Positions 1 through 9,326 of a stretch of 64,000 nt of DNA are shown here, one piece after another. Position 1 is the stretch's first letter. Every line of letters starts with the position of its first letter. The stretch comes from Aquamicrobium defluvii. GTDB taxonomy: Bacteria > Pseudomonadota > Alphaproteobacteria > Rhizobiales > Rhizobiaceae. Below the pieces are notes generated by a model that did not search any database, was not told where the DNA came from, and saw only the letters and a list, made by a program, of their open reading frames with translations. Location of the stretch: contig NZ_SNZF01000009.1 of the NCBI RefSeq assembly GCF_004363725.1, positions 84,104 through 148,103 of the forward strand. The letters are read 5' to 3'. The translations under genes and the position numbers were made by a program.

Positions 1-161
1 AACACATGGCCGCACCGCAGACAAGAGCGCGGTACGGCATTGTACCTATATTGATTCACTACGATTTGGTTAAATATGTTTGAATTCTCCGGCGCGGGTG
101 GCCAGCGCGCACGCGCTGTGTCATCCATTCCGGTCAATGCGCACAAGTGGAGGAACGGTGC

Positions 162-557
162 ATGAAGAAGGGTTTCCGGGCGTTGCTGGACGAGGCCAAT
201 GCCGAAGTCGAGACGATTTCTCCGGACGAGGCGGCAAGGCTTCTCGGCAATGAAACCGTCACCTTCGTGGACCTGCGCGACCCGCGTGAATTCGAGCGGG
301 AAGGCAACATTCCCGGGGCGAAGCACTGCACCCGCGGCATGCTGGAATTCTGGATCGATCCGGAAAGCCCCTACCACAAGCCCTTCTTCGCCACCGGCAA
401 CTCCTTCGTGTTCTTCTGTGCCGGCGGCTGGAGATCGGCGCTGGCGGCAAAGACTGCGCAGGACATGGGCCTTCAGCCCGTCAGGCACATCGAAGGTGGC
501 TTCGGAGCGTGGAAGAAGGCCGGGCTTCCGGTTGAGCCCGCCAAACCCAGAGCCTGA
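162..557 (+). CDS. rhodanese-like sulfurtransferase
   Basis: Single rhodanese domain of 131 residues covering nearly the whole protein. The substrate-binding stretch VDLRDPREFEREG is followed by the active-site loop CAGGWRS, whose cysteine would carry the persulfide. No signal peptide is seen, so it is cytoplasmic. The ATG at 162 is preferred because GGAGG sits eight bases upstream; an in-frame GTG at 147 overlaps that ribosome site. The family moves sulfane sulfur to cyanide or other thiophilic acceptors, but the real acceptor here is unknown. It stands alone and converges on the hydrolase gene that ends at 561. Confidence 0.85.
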   Translation: MKKGFRALLDEANAEVETISPDEAARLLGNETVTFVDLRDPREFEREGNIPGAKHCTRGMLEFWIDPESPYHKPFFATGNSFVFFCAGGWRSALAAKTAQDMGLQPVRHIEGGFGAWKKAGLPVEPAKPRA

Positions 558-560
558 GCC

Positions 561-1475
561 TCAATGCACCGATAAAGGTACGCCCTGCCGGTCCCTGACG
601 AAACTCACCGACCGCCCGACCACGGCGGGATCGGCCAGAATGCGCCGATGACCGAGCCCGTCCACCCAGTACAGCTCGACATGCTGCCCCGCTTCGGCAA
701 AGGCCCTCGCCTGATCGGCCGGAACCTCGCGGTCGTCCGGCGCATGTACGATCAGCGTGGGCAGGCGCAACATGGCAAGCTGGCGGGAGCCCATGAACTC
801 ATCGAGCCGCCGTCCGCAAAGACGCCGCACGCTTTCCGCCATGCTGGCCTGCGCGCGCGGCCCGACATTGAGCTGACGGCTGTATCCTTCGAACACCGAG
901 GGAATGGAGTTCGGCGCCGCGATCAGCACCAGCCGCTTCGTCTCCACCGGCAATATTCCTGGCATGGAGCCGGCGGCTGCGTTGAGGGAAACCGCCCCGC
1001 CGAACGAGTGACCGACCACGGCCTCGAACGGCCCGAACCACTGGCTGGCCATCTGTACAGCCTCGACGGCATTCACCAGCGTCAGCCTCCTGCCGCCGGA
1101 CTGGCCATGGCCGGGAAGATCGAGCGAAACGACCCGGTAGCCGGCATCGCGATAACCTGCGATGAGGAAACGCATATATTCCGTACGCGAGCGCCAGCCA
1201 TGGAGGATAAGCACCGTGCCAGCCCATCGCACAGGTGTCTCCGGCCGAAACTCATATGCCGCGACGCGACCCGTCGGCGTCGTCAGGCAATGCCGGCGGG
1301 CATGCTGCATGAAATCGCCCGCCGCGATCACGGCCATGCGTTCCTTCGGCGTCAGTTTCCGAGGATTGGGCGTACGGCAGAACAGTCCGAATGCAACGCG
1401 CCCGGTAAGCTGCGGCGCCACCTTTTCCCCGACACCGAACATGCAGCGGATGACCTTCTGCTGAAATGGTGCCAT
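561..1475 (-). CDS. alpha/beta hydrolase
   Basis: 304 residues with the alpha/beta-hydrolase fold. The oxyanion region LILHGW, the nucleophile elbow GHSFGG (serine), an acid in HAPDDREVP and a terminal GLGHRRIL histidine are all visible. About 80 residues of N-terminal extension precede the fold. There is no signal peptide. The substrate cannot be told; carboxylesterase or a small-molecule hydrolase is likely. The gene is transcribed divergently from a MarR regulator 49 bases away, and twin palindromes lie between them, so it is probably the regulator's target. Confidence 0.8.
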   Translation of the reverse strand: MAPFQQKVIRCMFGVGEKVAPQLTGRVAFGLFCRTPNPRKLTPKERMAVIAAGDFMQHARRHCLTTPTGRVAAYEFRPETPVRWAGTVLILHGWRSRTEYMRFLIAGYRDAGYRVVSLDLPGHGQSGGRRLTLVNAVEAVQMASQWFGPFEAVVGHSFGGAVSLNAAAGSMPGILPVETKRLVLIAAPNSIPSVFEGYSRQLNVGPRAQASMAESVRRLCGRRLDEFMGSRQLAMLRLPTLIVHAPDDREVPADQARAFAEAGQHVELYWVDGLGHRRILADPAVVGRSVSFVRDRQGVPLSVH

Positions 1476-1494
1476 AGTGCGAAATCCGATACTG

Positions 1495-1530
1495 GTTCAA
1501 TAATGAACAATTATTAGTTCAAGAATGAAC
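1495..1530. promoter_or_regulatory. twin MarR-type operator palindromes
   Basis: Two copies of the 14-bp imperfect palindrome GTTCAnnAATGAAC (1495-1508 and 1517-1530) lie 22 bp apart, about two helical turns. The second copy contains the marR start codon at 1525. MarR dimers bind such near-palindromes, so autoregulation and control of the divergent hydrolase are inferred. No Shine-Dalgarno sequence is visible ahead of the regulator ATG. Confidence 0.65.
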
Positions 1531-1986
1531 AACAAACAAGAGCTTCCCTGGGACAACCCCCGCTTCCGCAACTGGGTGGCGGTGGCACGGGCTTGCCATG
1601 CGCTCGAACGCACGCTGGCGGCCCGGCTGGCGCCGCTCGACCTCAAGCCCGCCCAGCTCGATGTGCTGATGAACCTTTATCGCCATCCCGGCATGTCGCA
1701 GCATGACCTCGCCCGCAAGCTGCTGGTCGGGCGGTCCAATATCACCATGCTGTTGCCGCAGCTTGAAAAGCGCGGGATCGTTCGCCGTGAAGGCGATCCG
1801 AAAGACAAGCGCATCCTGCGCCTTGCCCTCACCGATGCCGGAACCACGCTGCTGATGGAAGCGCTGAAAATCTACACGGCCCTCATCGAACTGGCGATGG
1901 CCGAGTCGAGCCCTGCCCAGTGCGACGTGATGGGGGATCAGATGCGGCGCATCACGGACGTGCTGGATAAGGCGCGCGAATTCTGA
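1525..1986 (+). CDS. MarR family transcriptional regulator
   Basis: 153 residues with a winged helix-turn-helix (roughly residues 45-110, including SQHDLARKLLVGRSNITMLL and the wing EGDPKDKRILRLALT). N- and C-terminal helices suit dimerisation. MarR proteins are usually repressors released by a phenolic or other small ligand. The divergent hydrolase and the twin palindromes in the shared 49-bp gap point to a local circuit. The start codon sits inside an operator and has no clear ribosome site, so the message may be leaderless or poorly translated. Confidence 0.85.
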   Translation: MNNKQELPWDNPRFRNWVAVARACHALERTLAARLAPLDLKPAQLDVLMNLYRHPGMSQHDLARKLLVGRSNITMLLPQLEKRGIVRREGDPKDKRILRLALTDAGTTLLMEALKIYTALIELAMAESSPAQCDVMGDQMRRITDVLDKAREF

Positions 1987-2043
1987 AGCGCCACATCCGG
2001 AACATCAGGAAAGCCCGACAGGCTATTGGAAATAAACGCCCCG

Positions 2044-2400
2044 TCATCTCCTGTCACGGCTGAGCCCTTTTTCAGCCAATTCGTCGACATAGGCTTGCCA
2101 GCGGGCTTCCTTGTGTTCACCCAGTTCGTTGAGATAGGTCCAGGTGAAAATTCCGGTACCGTGGAAATCGTCGAACGTGATGCGCACCGCGTAGTTTCCA
2201 ACCGGATCGATGCGCGTGATCGTGACATCGCGCTTGCCCGGAACGGTAACCCGCTGCTCGGGCGAATGCCCCTGCACTTCGGCCGAAGGTGAAAGAACGC
2301 GCAGCATCTCCGCCGGCAGTTCGACCGGATCGCGGCCGGGAAACGTTATGGTCAACAGTCTGCGGTCCTTCGACACCCGCAGTTCGCTCGGCGCGGCCAT
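2044..2400 (-). CDS. DUF971 / GBBH-like N-terminal domain protein
   Basis: 118 residues forming a single DUF971 domain, the module found at the N-terminus of gamma-butyrobetaine hydroxylase. The core includes LRVSKDRRLLTITF, a central LRVLSPSAEVQGHSPEQ segment and NYAVRITFDDFHGTGIFTW. In the wider family, free-standing forms are small metal-binding-type proteins linked by genomic context to Fe-S or Mrp-type biology; that link is not shown here. It lies divergent to moaA, which is a common neighbour arrangement. Confidence 0.75.
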   Translation of the reverse strand: MAAPSELRVSKDRRLLTITFPGRDPVELPAEMLRVLSPSAEVQGHSPEQRVTVPGKRDVTITRIDPVGNYAVRITFDDFHGTGIFTWTYLNELGEHKEARWQAYVDELAEKGLSRDRR

Positions 2401-2570
2401 GACAATCCTTCCGAATGAGTCCGCCTACGATACAGCACCCGTTCGCCCGCTTCCACACGGGAAGGCATGTCGCGAAAGCAGCGCAAATTCGTCTTGAACA
2501 GTACGGTGCTTCGTATCACATAGGAGCATATAACGATTGGGAAACTGCTGCGGGAAGCCTGGAACGCGCA

Positions 2571-3566
2571 ATGGATATGATCGACCCTTTCGGTCGCGCC
2601 ATCACTTATCTCAGGGTTTCGGTAACGGATCGCTGCGATTTCCGTTGTGTGTACTGCATGGCGGAAGACATGGCGTTCCTGCCCCGGAAGGACCTTCTTT
2701 CGCTTGAGGAACTGGACCGGCTCTGCACAGTCTTCATAGAGAAAGGCGTTCGTAAGCTGCGACTTACCGGAGGCGAGCCGCTGGTGCGCAAGAACATCAT
2801 GCACCTCGTGCGCGAGCTTTCCCGTCATCTCCGGAGCGGGGCGCTGGAGGAGCTCACCCTCACCACCAACGGCTCGCAGCTCTGGCGCTTCGCCGGGGAA
2901 CTGGCGGATGCGGGCGTGCGACGCATCAATGTTTCCCTCGATACGCTCGACCCGGAAAAATTCCACGCCATCACCCGCTGGGGCCATCTCGACAAGGTCA
3001 TGGCCGGCATCGATGCCGCACAGCAGGCTGGACTCGGCATCAAGATCAATGCTGTCGCCCTGCGCGGCTTCAACGATATGGAACTGCCCGATATCCTGCG
3101 CTGGGCTCATGGCCGCGGCATGGACATGACCGTTATCGAGACCATGCCGATGGGCGAGATCGATGCCGACCGCACCGATCAGTACCTGCCGCTTTCCGTG
3201 CTGCGCGCGCAGCTTGAGCGCCGCTTCACGCTGACAGATATTCCCTTCAGGACCGGTGGCCCCGCCCGCTATGTCGAGGTGGCGGAAACCGGGGGGCGTC
3301 TGGGTTTCATAACGCCCATGACCCACAATTTCTGCGAAAGCTGCAATCGCGTGCGCCTCACCTGTACCGGAACGCTTTACATGTGCCTGGGTCAGGAGGA
3401 CGCGGCCGACCTCCGCGCTCCTTTGCGGGCCTCCGAAGGCAACGAGCTTCTGTCGGCAGCAATCGATGAAGCCATTGGCCGCAAGCCCAAAGGCCACGAC
3501 TTCATCATAGACAGGCGCACAAATCGTCCATCCGTCTCCCGCCACATGAGCGTGACCGGCGGCTGA
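2571..3566 (+). CDS. moaA: GTP 3',8-cyclase MoaA
   Basis: Radical-SAM enzyme that converts GTP to 3',8-cyclo-GTP, the first step of molybdenum cofactor synthesis. The N-terminal cluster motif CDFRCVYC and the SAM-binding [11 protein letters not shown] are present. The second cluster appears as [14 protein letters not shown] followed by MCLGQ, and the protein ends in the conserved double glycine (VTGG). From the ATG at 2571 (GGAA just upstream) it has 331 residues, normal for the family; the reading frame extends upstream without conserved sequence. mobA and mobB follow after an EamA gene, and moaE/moaD lie near 46 kb. Confidence 0.93.
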   Translation: MDMIDPFGRAITYLRVSVTDRCDFRCVYCMAEDMAFLPRKDLLSLEELDRLCTVFIEKGVRKLRLTGGEPLVRKNIMHLVRELSRHLRSGALEELTLTTNGSQLWRFAGELADAGVRRINVSLDTLDPEKFHAITRWGHLDKVMAGIDAAQQAGLGIKINAVALRGFNDMELPDILRWAHGRGMDMTVIETMPMGEIDADRTDQYLPLSVLRAQLERRFTLTDIPFRTGGPARYVEVAETGGRLGFITPMTHNFCESCNRVRLTCTGTLYMCLGQEDAADLRAPLRASEGNELLSAAIDEAIGRKPKGHDFIIDRRTNRPSVSRHMSVTGG

Positions 3567-3651
3567 CCGCGTCTTTTCGGCCTCATGGTCCATTGCCGTT
3601 TGCGAACCGGCTGGTAGAGCTCTTCCCGAGCCAGTCAAAGGGGACGTTTGT

Positions 3652-4572
3652 TTGAATCTTTCCAGCAATATGCGCGGTGCCGCCTATATGGCCATCGCCA
3701 TGGTCAGCTTTGCGACCAATGACGCCATTACCAAGCTGATGGCGGAAGCGATCAGCGTCGCCCAGGTCATGCTGGTCAGGGGCCTTTTCGCCTCCGTCAT
3801 CATTGCGCTGATAGGCTGGCAAAGGGGTGCGTTCTTGCAGATGAGCATGATCCGGCAGCCGCTGGTCGCATTGCGCGCGGCAGGCGAAGTCGCGGCGACC
3901 GTCACTTTCCTGCTGGCTTTGGCCCATCTTCCCATCGCCAATGTCTCCGCCGTTCTGCAAGCCCTCCCGCTTGCGGTGACCATGGGTGCCGCGCTCGCAT
4001 TCGGACAAAGCGTCGGCTGGCGCAGATGGCTTGCCATTTGCGCCGGTTTCACCGGCGTCATCATCACCGTGCGGCCCGGATATGAGGGCTTCAGCGTCTA
4101 CTCGCTGTTCGCGCTTGCCAGCGTGGGCTTCTGCACGGTGCGCGACCTCGCCACCAGCCGCCTGCCATCGGACATTCCAACCCATCTGGTTTCCACCATC
4201 ACCTCGGTTTCCGTGACGGTCACGGGAGCCATCCTGCTCAAGCCGATGGGGGGATGGAATCCCATGGAAATCTCGGGGGTAGCCCTGCTGGCGCTGAGCG
4301 CCACGCTTCTGCTTCTGGGCTATAATTTCATCATAATGGCGATGCGCATCGGCGAAGTCTCGTTCATCGCTCCCTTCCGCTATACATCGCTTCTGTGTTC
4401 GATCCTGCTCGGCATGATCCTGTTTTCGGAGTTTCCGGACCTGTCCATGATTGCCGGCGCAACGATCATTGTCGCCTCAGGTCTCTATACGCTCTATCGT
4501 GAGCGTTCCGTCGGCCGGTACAAGACGGCAGCCGAAAGTGCAGGCCCCAGCATGGGCCCCGACGGCATATAG
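3652..4572 (+). CDS. EamA/DMT family transporter
   Basis: About 306 residues with ten hydrophobic segments in two EamA repeats, as in drug/metabolite transporters and S-adenosylmethionine carriers of alphaproteobacteria. The chosen start is TTG at 3652 because AAGGGG lies eight to ten bases upstream; ATG at 3670 is an alternative without a clear ribosome site. It is a cytoplasmic-membrane exporter or importer of unknown substrate. The gene sits between moaA and mobA on the same strand, so it is probably cotranscribed with cofactor genes, but a molybdopterin-related substrate would be speculation. Confidence 0.8.
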   Translation: MNLSSNMRGAAYMAIAMVSFATNDAITKLMAEAISVAQVMLVRGLFASVIIALIGWQRGAFLQMSMIRQPLVALRAAGEVAATVTFLLALAHLPIANVSAVLQALPLAVTMGAALAFGQSVGWRRWLAICAGFTGVIITVRPGYEGFSVYSLFALASVGFCTVRDLATSRLPSDIPTHLVSTITSVSVTVTGAILLKPMGGWNPMEISGVALLALSATLLLLGYNFIIMAMRIGEVSFIAPFRYTSLLCSILLGMILFSEFPDLSMIAGATIIVASGLYTLYRERSVGRYKTAAESAGPSMGPDGI

Positions 4573-4583
4573 GAACTGGCGGC

Positions 4584-5204
4584 ATGCATGATGATGCGAT
4601 TGCAGGACTCATTCTGGCTGGCGGTTTGTCGAGCCGCATGGGCGGCGGTGACAAATCCCTGCTGGAGCTGAATGGAAAGCCGGTGCTGCACCACATCATC
4701 GGCCGTATAGGACCGCAGGTTGCCACGCTGGCCCTCAACGCCAACGGCCAGGTCGACCGCTTCGCCGCATTCGGCTTGCCGGTTCTGCCGGATACGGTGC
4801 CCGGATTTCCCGGCCCGCTGGCGGGCGTGCTGGCCGGTCTGGAATGGGTCGAAGCGCAGCCGTCGCATCGAACGCTCATGACCGTGGCCGGCGATACGCC
4901 CTTCCTGCCATGCGATCTCGCAGCCCGGCTGTCGGACGCGACACGCAACGATCCTCAGGCAATCGCCGTTGCAGGTTCCTGCGGTCGTGAACATCCGGTC
5001 TTTGCGCTCTGGCCGGCAGGAATATCCGCGCCACTGCGCGCCTATCTGCATGAAGGCGGCAGGAAGGTTTTCGATTTCGTCCGCTCGAGGCCGATCGTCT
5101 CCGTGAATTTCGACTGTGCGCGAGGCATTGATCCTTTCTTCAACATCAACACGCCTGAGGATCTGGCAGAAGCACAACGCCTGATGTCGGGGGACCGGAA
5201 ATGA
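4584..5204 (+). CDS. mobA: molybdenum cofactor guanylyltransferase MobA
   Basis: Attaches GMP to Mo-molybdopterin to form the bis-MGD precursor. The nucleotide-binding signature LAGGLSSRMGGGDKSLLEL is at the N-terminus and the metal-binding VAGDTPFLP further on. 206 residues, the family's usual size. It lies 11 bases after the EamA gene and overlaps mobB by four bases (ATGA), which indicates translational coupling. Confidence 0.92.
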   Translation: MHDDAIAGLILAGGLSSRMGGGDKSLLELNGKPVLHHIIGRIGPQVATLALNANGQVDRFAAFGLPVLPDTVPGFPGPLAGVLAGLEWVEAQPSHRTLMTVAGDTPFLPCDLAARLSDATRNDPQAIAVAGSCGREHPVFALWPAGISAPLRAYLHEGGRKVFDFVRSRPIVSVNFDCARGIDPFFNINTPEDLAEAQRLMSGDRK

Positions 5205-5710
5205 GCCGGCGCGTCTTTGGGATCACGGGCTGGAAGAACTCCGGCAAGACAACCCTCACCGAGCGGCTTGTGCGGGAACTGGTTGCGCGTGGGCGGACGG
5301 TCTCCACCGTCAAGCATGCGCATCACGGCTTCGATATCGACAAGGAAGGTACCGACAGCTTTCGCCACCGCGAAGCGGGAGCAAGGGAAGTCGCCATTGT
5401 GTCCGGCCGCCGCTGGGCGCTGATGCACGAACTCCATGGCGAGGAGGAGCCCGCGCTTGGCGACATCCTTGCACGTATCGCCCCCTGCGACATCGTTCTG
5501 GTGGAAGGCTACAAGCACGAAACCCACCTCAAGATCGAGGCCCGCCGCCGCGACGCGCGCGAACACGCGCCCCTGTCGCCCAATGACCCGAACATCGTCG
5601 CTGTCGCCGCCGATTGTCCGCAGCCGCGCGAGACCCTTCCGGTATTCGATATCGACGACATCCAGGCGATTGCCGACTTCATCGAGAATGCAACCCGGCT
5701 GGGAGTCTAG
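5201..5710 (+). CDS. mobB: molybdopterin-guanine dinucleotide adaptor MobB
   Basis: 169-residue P-loop GTPase-like protein. The Walker A is GWKNSGKTTL, followed by the typical VKHAHHGFDIDKEGTDSFRHREAGA and a LVEGYKHE segment. It assists MobA in cofactor maturation and is not always essential. The start overlaps the mobA stop by four bases. Confidence 0.9.
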   Translation: MSRRVFGITGWKNSGKTTLTERLVRELVARGRTVSTVKHAHHGFDIDKEGTDSFRHREAGAREVAIVSGRRWALMHELHGEEEPALGDILARIAPCDIVLVEGYKHETHLKIEARRRDAREHAPLSPNDPNIVAVAADCPQPRETLPVFDIDDIQAIADFIENATRLGV

Positions 5711-5894
5711 GCCGCCCGACACCTCCGGCACAGTCGCCGTGAAGGTTCTGCCGCAACATCGCCGCACACCGTCATACAGCAGGTTTTTGGTGTTGCTTTT
5801 CAAGCAAAAACAATGGGAATATCCGTTATCCGGCGGTCGGAAGAACCGTCTGCGGGTATCGTTTCGATATTCGCGATAACCAGAGAGGAACGTC

Positions 5895-6671
5895 ATGCGA
5901 TTTGGAAGATACGTGCTTATTGCAACTGCCAGCGCGCTGTTTGCACTTGGTTCGGCCCACGCGCAGGAAGAAGTCGTCCGCATCGGCACGGAAGGCGCCT
6001 ACCCGCCGTTCAACAATCTGACTTCCGACGGCAAGCTGGAAGGCTTCGACATCGATATCGCACAGGCGCTTTGCGATGAAATGAAGGTCAGGTGCGAGTT
6101 CGTCGCCCAGGAATGGGACGGCATCATTCCGGCTCTTCAGGCCGGCAAGTTCGACGCCATCATAGCGTCCATGTCCATCACCCCGGAACGGCTGCAACAG
6201 GTCGATTTCAGCAACAAATATTACAACACGCCGCCCGGTCTTGCAGTCCCGAAGGACAGCGACATCAACGGGGTCGGCAAGGAAGACCTGGCGGGCAAGA
6301 CGATCGGCGCGCAGGCATCCACGACCCATTTCAACTATTCGACCGTGACCTACACCGACAGCACGGTAAAACCCTACCCGACAGCGCAGGAATATCAGCT
6401 CGATCTCGCCAATGGCCGTCTCGATGCTGCCAATGACGATATCATCGCCCTCACCCAATGGCTGGATTCGCCTGATGGTGCCTGCTGCAGGCTGGCTGGA
6501 ACGATCACGCCTGTCGATGAAATCCACGGCCCCGGTGCCGGCATTGCCATCCGCAAGGGTGAAACCGCGCTGCGCGATCGCTTCAACGCCGCGATCCAGG
6601 CCATCCGGGAGAACGGAAAGTATAAGGAAATCAACGACAAGTACTTCAGCTTTGATGTATATGGCGATTGA
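5895..6671 (+). CDS. amino-acid ABC transporter substrate-binding protein
   Basis: 258-residue periplasmic binding protein of family 3. A Sec signal peptide ends near GSAHA-QE. The ligand-pocket hallmarks follow: GTEGAYPPFN, GFDIDIAQALCDEM and the second-lobe segment around GKTIGAQASTTH. The family binds polar or basic amino acids or opines; the ligand is not predictable. AGAGAGGAAC lies just ahead of the ATG. Two permease genes follow, but no ATPase gene. Confidence 0.9.
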   Translation: MRFGRYVLIATASALFALGSAHAQEEVVRIGTEGAYPPFNNLTSDGKLEGFDIDIAQALCDEMKVRCEFVAQEWDGIIPALQAGKFDAIIASMSITPERLQQVDFSNKYYNTPPGLAVPKDSDINGVGKEDLAGKTIGAQASTTHFNYSTVTYTDSTVKPYPTAQEYQLDLANGRLDAANDDIIALTQWLDSPDGACCRLAGTITPVDEIHGPGAGIAIRKGETALRDRFNAAIQAIRENGKYKEINDKYFSFDVYGD

Positions 6672-6778
6672 TTGAATAGCTGGGGCGGAGCCGAAAGCTT
6701 TGCCCCGGCTTTCCTGCCGGCTTTGCACCAGTCGGCAGTTTCGACAACAACGGAAATCACAGGGATACGGGCGGGGTA

Positions 6779-7492
6779 ATGCAGAGCGTTTGGACGCTGC
6801 TGAGCTGGGGGCCGGAGGGATGGCTGGATGAAATTGCCTATGGCGTTTTCATCACCGTCAGCCTGGCTCTCGCAACGCTGCCGCTGGGTCTGCTCATCGG
6901 CTTCCTGATCGCGGTGGCCAAACAGTCGCAAGAGCGCTCCCTGAAACTGGCGGCCGACATCTATACGACCATCTTCCGCGGCCTGCCGGAGCTTCTGACG
7001 CTGTTCCTTGTATTCTATGGCGCTCAGATCGGCATCCAGCAGGTGGTGCGGGTCTTCAATCCCACTGCCAGCGTCGAGGTCAACAGCTTCGTTTCCGGTA
7101 TGATCGCCCTTGGCGTGGTGTTCTCTTCCTATGCCAGCGAAGTGTTCCTGTCGGCGTTCAGGGCCATTCCACGCGGACAATATGAAGGCGGCTACGCCAT
7201 CGGCCTTTCGAAATTCCAGACGATGCGGCTCGTCGTTCTGCCGCAACTCGTACGCATTGCCCTGCCCGGGCTCGCCAATCTGTGGCTCATCCTGCTCAAG
7301 GATACATCGCTCGTTTCCGCCATCGGCCTGACGGACATCTTGCGTCAGGCAGGCGTGGCCGCGCGCGTCACCAAGCAGGCTTTCCTGTTTTTCGGCTTCG
7401 CCACCCTGATCTATCTCGCACTGGCGATCCTTTCCTCCATCGGCATCGGGCTGATTGAACGCCACGTCGGCAAGCAGGAGCTTCAGCGATGA
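6779..7492 (+). CDS. amino-acid ABC transporter permease (HisQ type)
   Basis: 237 residues with about five membrane segments. The polar amino-acid permease signature is present as ITVSLALATLPLGLLIG at the start and the EAA loop region GGYAIGLSKFQTMRLVVLPQ. It overlaps the next permease by four bases. The pair resembles the HisQM/OccQM heterodimer and should form the membrane channel for the binding protein encoded just upstream. Confidence 0.9.
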   Translation: MQSVWTLLSWGPEGWLDEIAYGVFITVSLALATLPLGLLIGFLIAVAKQSQERSLKLAADIYTTIFRGLPELLTLFLVFYGAQIGIQQVVRVFNPTASVEVNSFVSGMIALGVVFSSYASEVFLSAFRAIPRGQYEGGYAIGLSKFQTMRLVVLPQLVRIALPGLANLWLILLKDTSLVSAIGLTDILRQAGVAARVTKQAFLFFGFATLIYLALAILSSIGIGLIERHVGKQELQR

Positions 7493-8322
7493 GCGCTGTC
7501 GACCATCCAGCCGCCACCGAAGTCCTGCGCCCGCCACCGCCCCCGCGCGGCTGGCCGCGCGAACGCGTCATCGGCTACATCCTGGTCTTCCTGTGGGCGC
7601 TGGCGCTCGTTGGCCTCGTTGCCTACCTCGTCTCGGCATGGAAGCCGGATATGTTCTGGAGATACGCTCCGGGATATCTGTCCGGGGTTTGGGTCACCAT
7701 CAAGCTGGTGGCGATTTCCGTGGTCATCGGCGCGCTGTTGTCGGTCCCGATCGCCTACGGGCGCATGTCGCGCAATCCGATAATCGCCAGCTTCGCCTAT
7801 GCCTATGTCTATTTCTTCCGCGGCACGCCGCTGCTCGCGCAGGCATTCCTTGTCTATTACGGTTTCGGATCGTTCCGTCCGCAACTCGATGCCATCGGCC
7901 TATGGAGCTTCTTCCGCGACGCCTTCAACTGTGCGCTTTTCGCATTCTCGCTGAACACGGCGGCCTACCAGGCCGAAATCCTGCGCGGCGCCATCCAGAG
8001 CGTGCCGAAAGGCCAGTGGGAAGGTGCCGAATCGCTGGGGCTTCCGCGCCTGCTCACCCTGCGCAAGATCATCTTTCCGCAGGCGCTGATCGTGGCGCTG
8101 AGGCCATATGGCAATGAGCTGATCCTCATGGTCAAGGGATCGGCTATCGTTGCCATCATCACCGTCTACGACCTGATGGGCGTGACCCGCCTTACCTATT
8201 CCCGCACCTTCGACTTCCAGGCTTACCTGTGGGCCGCGATCATCTACCTGCTGATCGTGGAAACCCTGCGCCACGCGGTCGACTGGGTCGAGGAACGCAT
8301 CACGCGCCATCTCAGGCGCTGA
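7489..8322 (+). CDS. amino-acid ABC transporter permease (HisM type)
   Basis: 277 residues. An N-terminal cytoplasmic proline-rich stretch (PPPPPRGWPRE) precedes one extra membrane helix, followed by the usual permease core with YFFRGTPLLAQAF and the EAA loop around GQWEGAESLGLPRLLTLRKI. It starts inside the previous gene's stop (ATGA). No ABC ATPase follows: the next gene is a dehydrogenase, so the transporter must share an ATPase encoded elsewhere. Confidence 0.9.
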   Translation: MSAVDHPAATEVLRPPPPPRGWPRERVIGYILVFLWALALVGLVAYLVSAWKPDMFWRYAPGYLSGVWVTIKLVAISVVIGALLSVPIAYGRMSRNPIIASFAYAYVYFFRGTPLLAQAFLVYYGFGSFRPQLDAIGLWSFFRDAFNCALFAFSLNTAAYQAEILRGAIQSVPKGQWEGAESLGLPRLLTLRKIIFPQALIVALRPYGNELILMVKGSAIVAIITVYDLMGVTRLTYSRTFDFQAYLWAAIIYLLIVETLRHAVDWVEERITRHLRR

Positions 8323-8383
8323 CTCCCCTTACCTGCAACAATGCTTTAAGACGCAGGCGTGCTTGCGTGAAAGGACTCCGATA

Positions 8384-9253
8384 ATGGCAACAGTGGCTTT
8401 CCTTGGTCTTGGCGTGATGGGCTATCCGATGGCAGGCCATCTGAAGAACAAGGGCGGCCACGACGTCACCGTTTACAACCGCACCGCCGCCAAAGCCGAA
8501 AAATGGATCGGCGAACATGGCGGCCGTTTCGCCAGCACCCCCGCCGAAGCGGCGGAAGGCAAGGATTTCGTTTTCGCCTGCGTGGGAAACGACGATGACC
8601 TGCGCTCGGTAACCATCGGCCCCGACGGCGCCTTCGCCACCATGAAGAAAGGCGCGATCTTCATCGACAACACCACCGCGTCGGCCGAGGTTGCGCGCGA
8701 ATTGTCCGCCAGGGCCGCCGAAGCCGGCTTCTCGTTCCTCGATGCCCCCGTCTCGGGCGGCCAGGCCGGCGCCGAAAACGGCGTCCTTACAGTCATGGTT
8801 GGCGGAGAAGAGGCGGCATTCGACCGCGCCCGTCCGGTCATCGATTCGTTTGCCCGCATGGTCGGCCTGATGGGGCCTGCCGGCGCCGGCCAGCTCACCA
8901 AGATGATCAACCAGATCGCCATTGCCGGGCTTGTGCAGGGTCTTGCCGAGGGGATCCATTTCGGCAAGAAGGCCGGGCTGGACATCGAAAAGGTGGTCGA
9001 GGTCATATCGCGGGGCGCTGCGGGCTCGTGGCAGATGGAAAATCGCCACAAGACGATGAACGAAGGCAAATACGATTTCGGCTTTGCAGTCGACTGGATG
9101 CGCAAGGACCTCGGCATCTGCCTTGCCGAAGCGGACCGCAACGGGGCGATCCTTCCGGTCACGGCGCTGGTCGATCAGTTCTACAAGGACGTCCAGTCCA
9201 TGGGCGGCGGGCGCTGGGACACGTCCTCCCTGCTGGCGCGACTCGAGCGCTGA
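8384..9253 (+). CDS. NAD(P)-dependent beta-hydroxyacid dehydrogenase
   Basis: 289 residues of the 3-hydroxyisobutyrate/tartronate-semialdehyde reductase family. The Rossmann motif FLGLGVMGYPMAGHL is followed by the substrate-binding DAPVSGGQAGA, and the catalytic lysine lies in GQLTKMINQ. The ATG at 8384 is chosen over one at 8363 because AAAGGA lies eight bases upstream and the Rossmann fold starts immediately. The exact substrate (3-hydroxyisobutyrate, glyoxylate or succinic semialdehyde) cannot be read from sequence. Confidence 0.88.
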   Translation: MATVAFLGLGVMGYPMAGHLKNKGGHDVTVYNRTAAKAEKWIGEHGGRFASTPAEAAEGKDFVFACVGNDDDLRSVTIGPDGAFATMKKGAIFIDNTTASAEVARELSARAAEAGFSFLDAPVSGGQAGAENGVLTVMVGGEEAAFDRARPVIDSFARMVGLMGPAGAGQLTKMINQIAIAGLVQGLAEGIHFGKKAGLDIEKVVEVISRGAAGSWQMENRHKTMNEGKYDFGFAVDWMRKDLGICLAEADRNGAILPVTALVDQFYKDVQSMGGGRWDTSSLLARLER

Positions 9254-9326
9254 GCACGGGAATTATCCGTTTAAAAGCAGCATTCTTGCTTGCTGACACC
9301 GTTCAATCCCATAATGATTGCAGATC

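Noticed and set aside
2401..2570. possible molybdenum cofactor riboswitch ahead of moaA
   Set aside because: I could not build the conserved riboswitch core; only a short unremarkable leader is visible.
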